Assembly: GCA_022562335.1 (NCBI GenBank) | Contig: JADFPM010000092.1 | Coordinates: 1-9,325 of the forward strand | Length of the DNA stretch: 9,325 bases | Reading direction: 5' to 3' | DNA from: Chloroflexota bacterium | GTDB taxonomy: Bacteria > Chloroflexota > Dehalococcoidia > Lucifugimonadales > UBA3495 | Shown here: one piece after another, positions 6,999 through 9,325 of the stretch | Numbering within the stretch: the stretch's first letter is position 1 | How the letters are laid out: every line of letters begins with the position of its first letter | The notes under the pieces: model-generated | Databases searched by the model: none | What the model saw: only the letters and a program-made list of their open reading frames with translations | Told to the model about the DNA's origin: nothing | Position numbers and translations under genes: made by a program

Positions 6999-8003
6999 AT
7001 GAAATACCGGCAATTGCCAAGAACCGATCTGAACCTCTCGGAAGTGGGCTTTGGGCTCTGGACCGTGGCCACCGACTGGTGGGGCAAGATCTCCGATGCG
7101 GATAAAGCTGCCCTGCTGGAGAACGCATTGGAGAAGGGGATCAATTTCTTCGACACGGCCGATACCTATGGCGAAGGATTTGGCGAAGAGGTCCTGGCCA
7201 AGGTCCTGGGCCACCGGCGCAAAGAGATCATCATCAGCACGAAATTCGGCTACGATTTTTACGATAAATCGATTCCCAGGGTCGGCCACCAGCCGCGGCC
7301 CCAGAAATTCGACCGGGAGTTTGTGACCTTTGCCTGCGAGCAAAGCCTGCGCCGGCTTCAAACCGACTACATAGACCTTTACCAGATACACAACCCAAAG
7401 TTAAGCCACCTGGAAATGGATGAGCTATTCGAGACCCTGGAACAGCTCCAATCCGACGGAAAGATCCGCTATTTCGGTTCCGCCCTGGGACCGGACATCG
7501 GCTGGTTCGAAGAGGGCGAGGCCTCAATGCGGGAGAGGCACGTGGACAGCCTCCAGATCATCTACAGCATCATCGAGCAAGACCCAGCCCGGGACTTCTT
7601 CCCGATCTCGAAGGAAGAAAACGTGGGCTTGGTGACTCGGGTACCTCACGCATCGGAGGTGCTCACCGGCCGGTACATCGAGCCGCCTACCTTCGAGGAA
7701 GGTGACCACCGTGCCTCCCGAAAGGCAGAGTGGATGAAGGAAGCCCTCCGCAAGGCCGAGCAGGTGAAATTCCTGGTCCAGGACGATGCCCGAACGATGA
7801 GCCAGTCCGCTATCAAGTTTTGCCTGGCCCAGCCATCCATCGTATCCGTGCTGCCCAACTTGACCAATCTAGAGGAATTGGAGGAGTACGCCAATACGCC
7901 GGAGACTCCAGATTTGACCGAGGCAGAACAGACCCGGCTGGACGAACTGTGGCAGAACGACTTCTACCTGGAGGAGAGGGAGCCCCAGTTTAGGGAGATT
8001 TAA
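6999..8003 (+). CDS. Aldo/keto reductase
   Basis: This 334-residue NADP(H)-dependent oxidoreductase has the (beta/alpha)8-barrel aldo/keto reductase fold. The catalytic tetrad is visible: D52 and Y57 (FFDTADTYG), K82 (STKFGY) and H131 (YQIHNP). The C-terminal SVLPNLTNLEELEEY (about 285-299) occupies the place of the cofactor-binding region. The start ATG at 6999 follows GAGGT by 10 bases and begins MKYRQLPRTDLNLSEVGFG, a typical opening for the family. The frame is open back to a TTG at 6852, but those 49 codons (RTYPCRSRLAAV and so on) do not look like this family and have no ribosome site. The substrate cannot be predicted. The protein lacks an export signal and is probably cytosolic. Confidence 0.93.
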   Translation: MKYRQLPRTDLNLSEVGFGLWTVATDWWGKISDADKAALLENALEKGINFFDTADTYGEGFGEEVLAKVLGHRRKEIIISTKFGYDFYDKSIPRVGHQPRPQKFDREFVTFACEQSLRRLQTDYIDLYQIHNPKLSHLEMDELFETLEQLQSDGKIRYFGSALGPDIGWFEEGEASMRERHVDSLQIIYSIIEQDPARDFFPISKEENVGLVTRVPHASEVLTGRYIEPPTFEEGDHRASRKAEWMKEALRKAEQVKFLVQDDARTMSQSAIKFCLAQPSIVSVLPNLTNLEELEEYANTPETPDLTEAEQTRLDELWQNDFYLEEREPQFREI

Positions 8004-8104
8004 AAGCTTGAGTGGTTCTACGTTATCGGTCTAACATGGTACGTAAATAGTTGGCTTACCCCATTTTATTTACTGAATCGGGAATAAAAATGGCAACCGT
8101 TTGC

Positions 8105-8134
8105 TGCCCGGTGGATCAGATCATCCACCGGGCA
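8105..8134 (+). terminator. Strong 12-bp hairpin, possible terminator after the reductase gene
   Basis: TGCCCGGTGGAT (8105-8116) and ATCCACCGGGCA (8123-8134) pair perfectly around the 6-base loop CAGATC. It lies 102 bases after the reductase stop. The plus strand then reads ACATTGATTT, a poor T-run; on the minus strand a T5 run (complement of 8086-8090) lies 14 bases past the stem. It may end the upstream transcript and insulate the promoter that starts 4 bases later, but a DNA-binding or mRNA-stabilising role is possible. Confidence 0.5.
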
Positions 8135-8137
8135 ACA

Positions 8138-8165
8138 TTGATTTAGAGAGCATTACGGTTATAAT
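8138..8165 (+). promoter_or_regulatory. Sigma-70-type promoter of ppdK
   Basis: TTGATT (8138-8143) and a perfect TATAAT (8160-8165) are separated by 16 bases. Transcription would begin near 8172, giving an 85-base leader before the ATG at 8258. The leader is G-rich and I recognise no riboswitch in it. Ribosome-site candidates GGGAGGA (8242-8248) and GAGAGG (8250-8255) precede the start. Confidence 0.65.
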
Positions 8166-8257
8166 CGGGAGGATTTGGATCCCCCTCTTTGGGTCGCATC
8201 AGCCTGGGGTGAGTGAAGGTCTGAATGACCGTGGGATGAACGGGAGGACGAGAGGCT

Positions 8258-9325
8258 ATGACCACCACCGCTGCCACCTCCGTAGCCGGCAATCAAGCCA
8301 TGAAATTCATCTACCGATTCGACCAAGGCGACGCTTCCATGTCCAGCTTGCTGGGCGGCAAGGGAAGCAATCTGTGCGAGATGGTCCGTTTGGGGCTGCC
8401 GGTCCCACAGGGATTTGTCATCACCACCGATGTCTGCGACCAGTACCATTCCTCGGGCGGCAGATTGCCCTCCGGTTTAGACGCCGATATCAAGGCAAAC
8501 GTCCACCTGTTGGAAAAAACTTTGGGCAGGACCTTCGGATCACCGGATTCTCCCCTGCTGATCTCGGTCCGCTCCGGAGCCCAGGTCTCCATGCCCGGCA
8601 TGATGGACACCATTTTGAATCTGGGCATCAACGACGAGATCGTGGAAGGCCTGGCCGCCATGATGGGAGACCCCCGCCCGGCCTATGACGCCTACCGCCG
8701 GTTCCTGCAGATATACGCCGACGTGGTGTTGGAGGTCCCTGGGGAGACCTTTGAAGAGATATTGGCTTCCCACAAGGAAGCCGCCGGCGTTGAGCAAGAT
8801 TTCCAATTGAACCCGGAACAGATCCGCAAAGTCATCACCGGTTACAAGGATGCGATCCGGTCGGCGTGCGGCGACGCTATCCCCGCCGATCCGTGGCGGC
8901 AGCTCACCCTGGCGGTGGAGGCGGTGTTCCGAAGTTGGAACAACCCCAGGGCCATTTTCTATAGGAACCACAACGGCATTTCCCACGACATCGGAACCGC
9001 CGTGACCGTCCAGGCCATGGTTTTTGGCAACCTGGGGACCACCAGCGGCACGGGAGTCCTGTTTACCCGTAACCCCTCCGATGGAGAACGCAAGCCCTAC
9101 GGCGAATTCTTGCCCAATGCCCAGGGGGAAGACGTGGTGGCCGGTGTGAGGACCCCCCAGCCCATCTCCAGCCTGGCGCGGGTGATGCCTCAAGCGTATC
9201 AAGAACTGATGGTCCTGGCAGATAAACTGGAAGGCCACTACGCCGACATCCAGGACATGGAATTCACCATCGAAAACGGCCATCTGTATCTGCTGCAGAC
9301 CCGCAGCGCCAAACGCACGGCGTGG
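8258..9325 (+). CDS. ppdK: Pyruvate phosphate dikinase, N-terminal part (3' end outside window)
   Basis: PPDK interconverts pyruvate + ATP + Pi and phosphoenolpyruvate + AMP + PPi. The 356 residues seen are the ATP-grasp nucleotide-binding domain of a protein usually about 880 long. ATP-site residues known from Clostridium symbiosum PPDK have clear counterparts: K35 (LGGKGSN), R105 (ISVRSGA), D333 and E335 (QDMEF) and Q347 (LLQTRS). The K-to-R spacing of 70 is the same. Diagnostic stretches are VSMPGMMDTILNLG (110-123), LFTRNPSDGE (268-277) and NAQGEDVVAGVRTP (287-300), which separate PPDK from PEP synthase. The frame is open to the window end; the phosphohistidine and PEP-binding domains are not visible. 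ATG 8258 is preferred to ATG 8300 because ribosome-site sequences precede it. The gene has its own promoter. Confidence 0.97.
   Translation, partial: MTTTAATSVAGNQAMKFIYRFDQGDASMSSLLGGKGSNLCEMVRLGLPVPQGFVITTDVCDQYHSSGGRLPSGLDADIKANVHLLEKTLGRTFGSPDSPLLISVRSGAQVSMPGMMDTILNLGINDEIVEGLAAMMGDPRPAYDAYRRFLQIYADVVLEVPGETFEEILASHKEAAGVEQDFQLNPEQIRKVITGYKDAIRSACGDAIPADPWRQLTLAVEAVFRSWNNPRAIFYRNHNGISHDIGTAVTVQAMVFGNLGTTSGTGVLFTRNPSDGERKPYGEFLPNAQGEDVVAGVRTPQPISSLARVMPQAYQELMVLADKLEGHYADIQDMEFTIENGHLYLLQTRSAKRTAW

Noticed and set aside
8101..8688. 195-codon plus-strand frame overlapping ppdK
   Set aside because: It runs out of frame with the clear PPDK coding sequence, crosses the promoter and is Arg/Gly/His-rich, as expected of a shadow.

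Overview
The window is two unrelated pieces of bacterial DNA joined at about position 879-893. The left piece (1 to about 890) has codons ending almost entirely in G or C. It encodes the C-terminal part of a GGDEF diguanylate cyclase and, overlapping it by 4 bases, the start of a DUF2336-type repeat protein. That pair and its style suggest an alphaproteobacterium of the Rhodospirillales kind. The right piece (about 880 to 9325) has a more moderate base composition. Its gene set (sufBCD, TatD, LysR, DUF1802, aldo/keto reductase, PPDK) would fit Chloroflexota (Dehalococcoidia/SAR202-like); that placement is an impression from sequence style, not a search result. The join cuts the DUF2336 gene and the sufD gene in mid-domain and is most simply an assembly chimera.

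Layout. Minus strand: sufB (3947-2454), sufC (2441-1623) and sufD (1598 to the join at about 880, C-terminal part missing) form a tight Fe-S cluster assembly operon. Its promoter region holds a 25-bp inverted repeat (3998-4022) closely resembling the IscR type-1 operator. Plus strand: a tatD-like metal-dependent hydrolase (4188-5000), read from a promoter so close that the mRNA would be nearly leaderless, is followed at once by a LysR-type regulator (5007-5984). After a 223-base gap containing nested inverted repeats and a tandem 12-bp repeat come a DUF1802 protein (6208-6795), an aldo/keto reductase (6999-8003), a strong hairpin next to a good sigma-70-like promoter (8105-8165), and the first 356 codons of pyruvate phosphate dikinase (8258 to the window end).

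How the genes work together. SufB, SufC and SufD form the SufBC2D scaffold that builds Fe-S clusters, and the operator-like site suggests feedback control by an Fe-S-sensing Rrf2/IscR regulator encoded elsewhere. The plus-strand genes are mostly housekeeping or metabolic and do not form an obvious single pathway. No tRNA, rRNA, CRISPR array, transposase or phage gene was seen, and no intergenic stretch exceeds 300 bases. I do not see a new multi-gene system. The points most worth a second look are the chimeric join, the IscR-like operator and the structured leader upstream of the DUF1802 gene.
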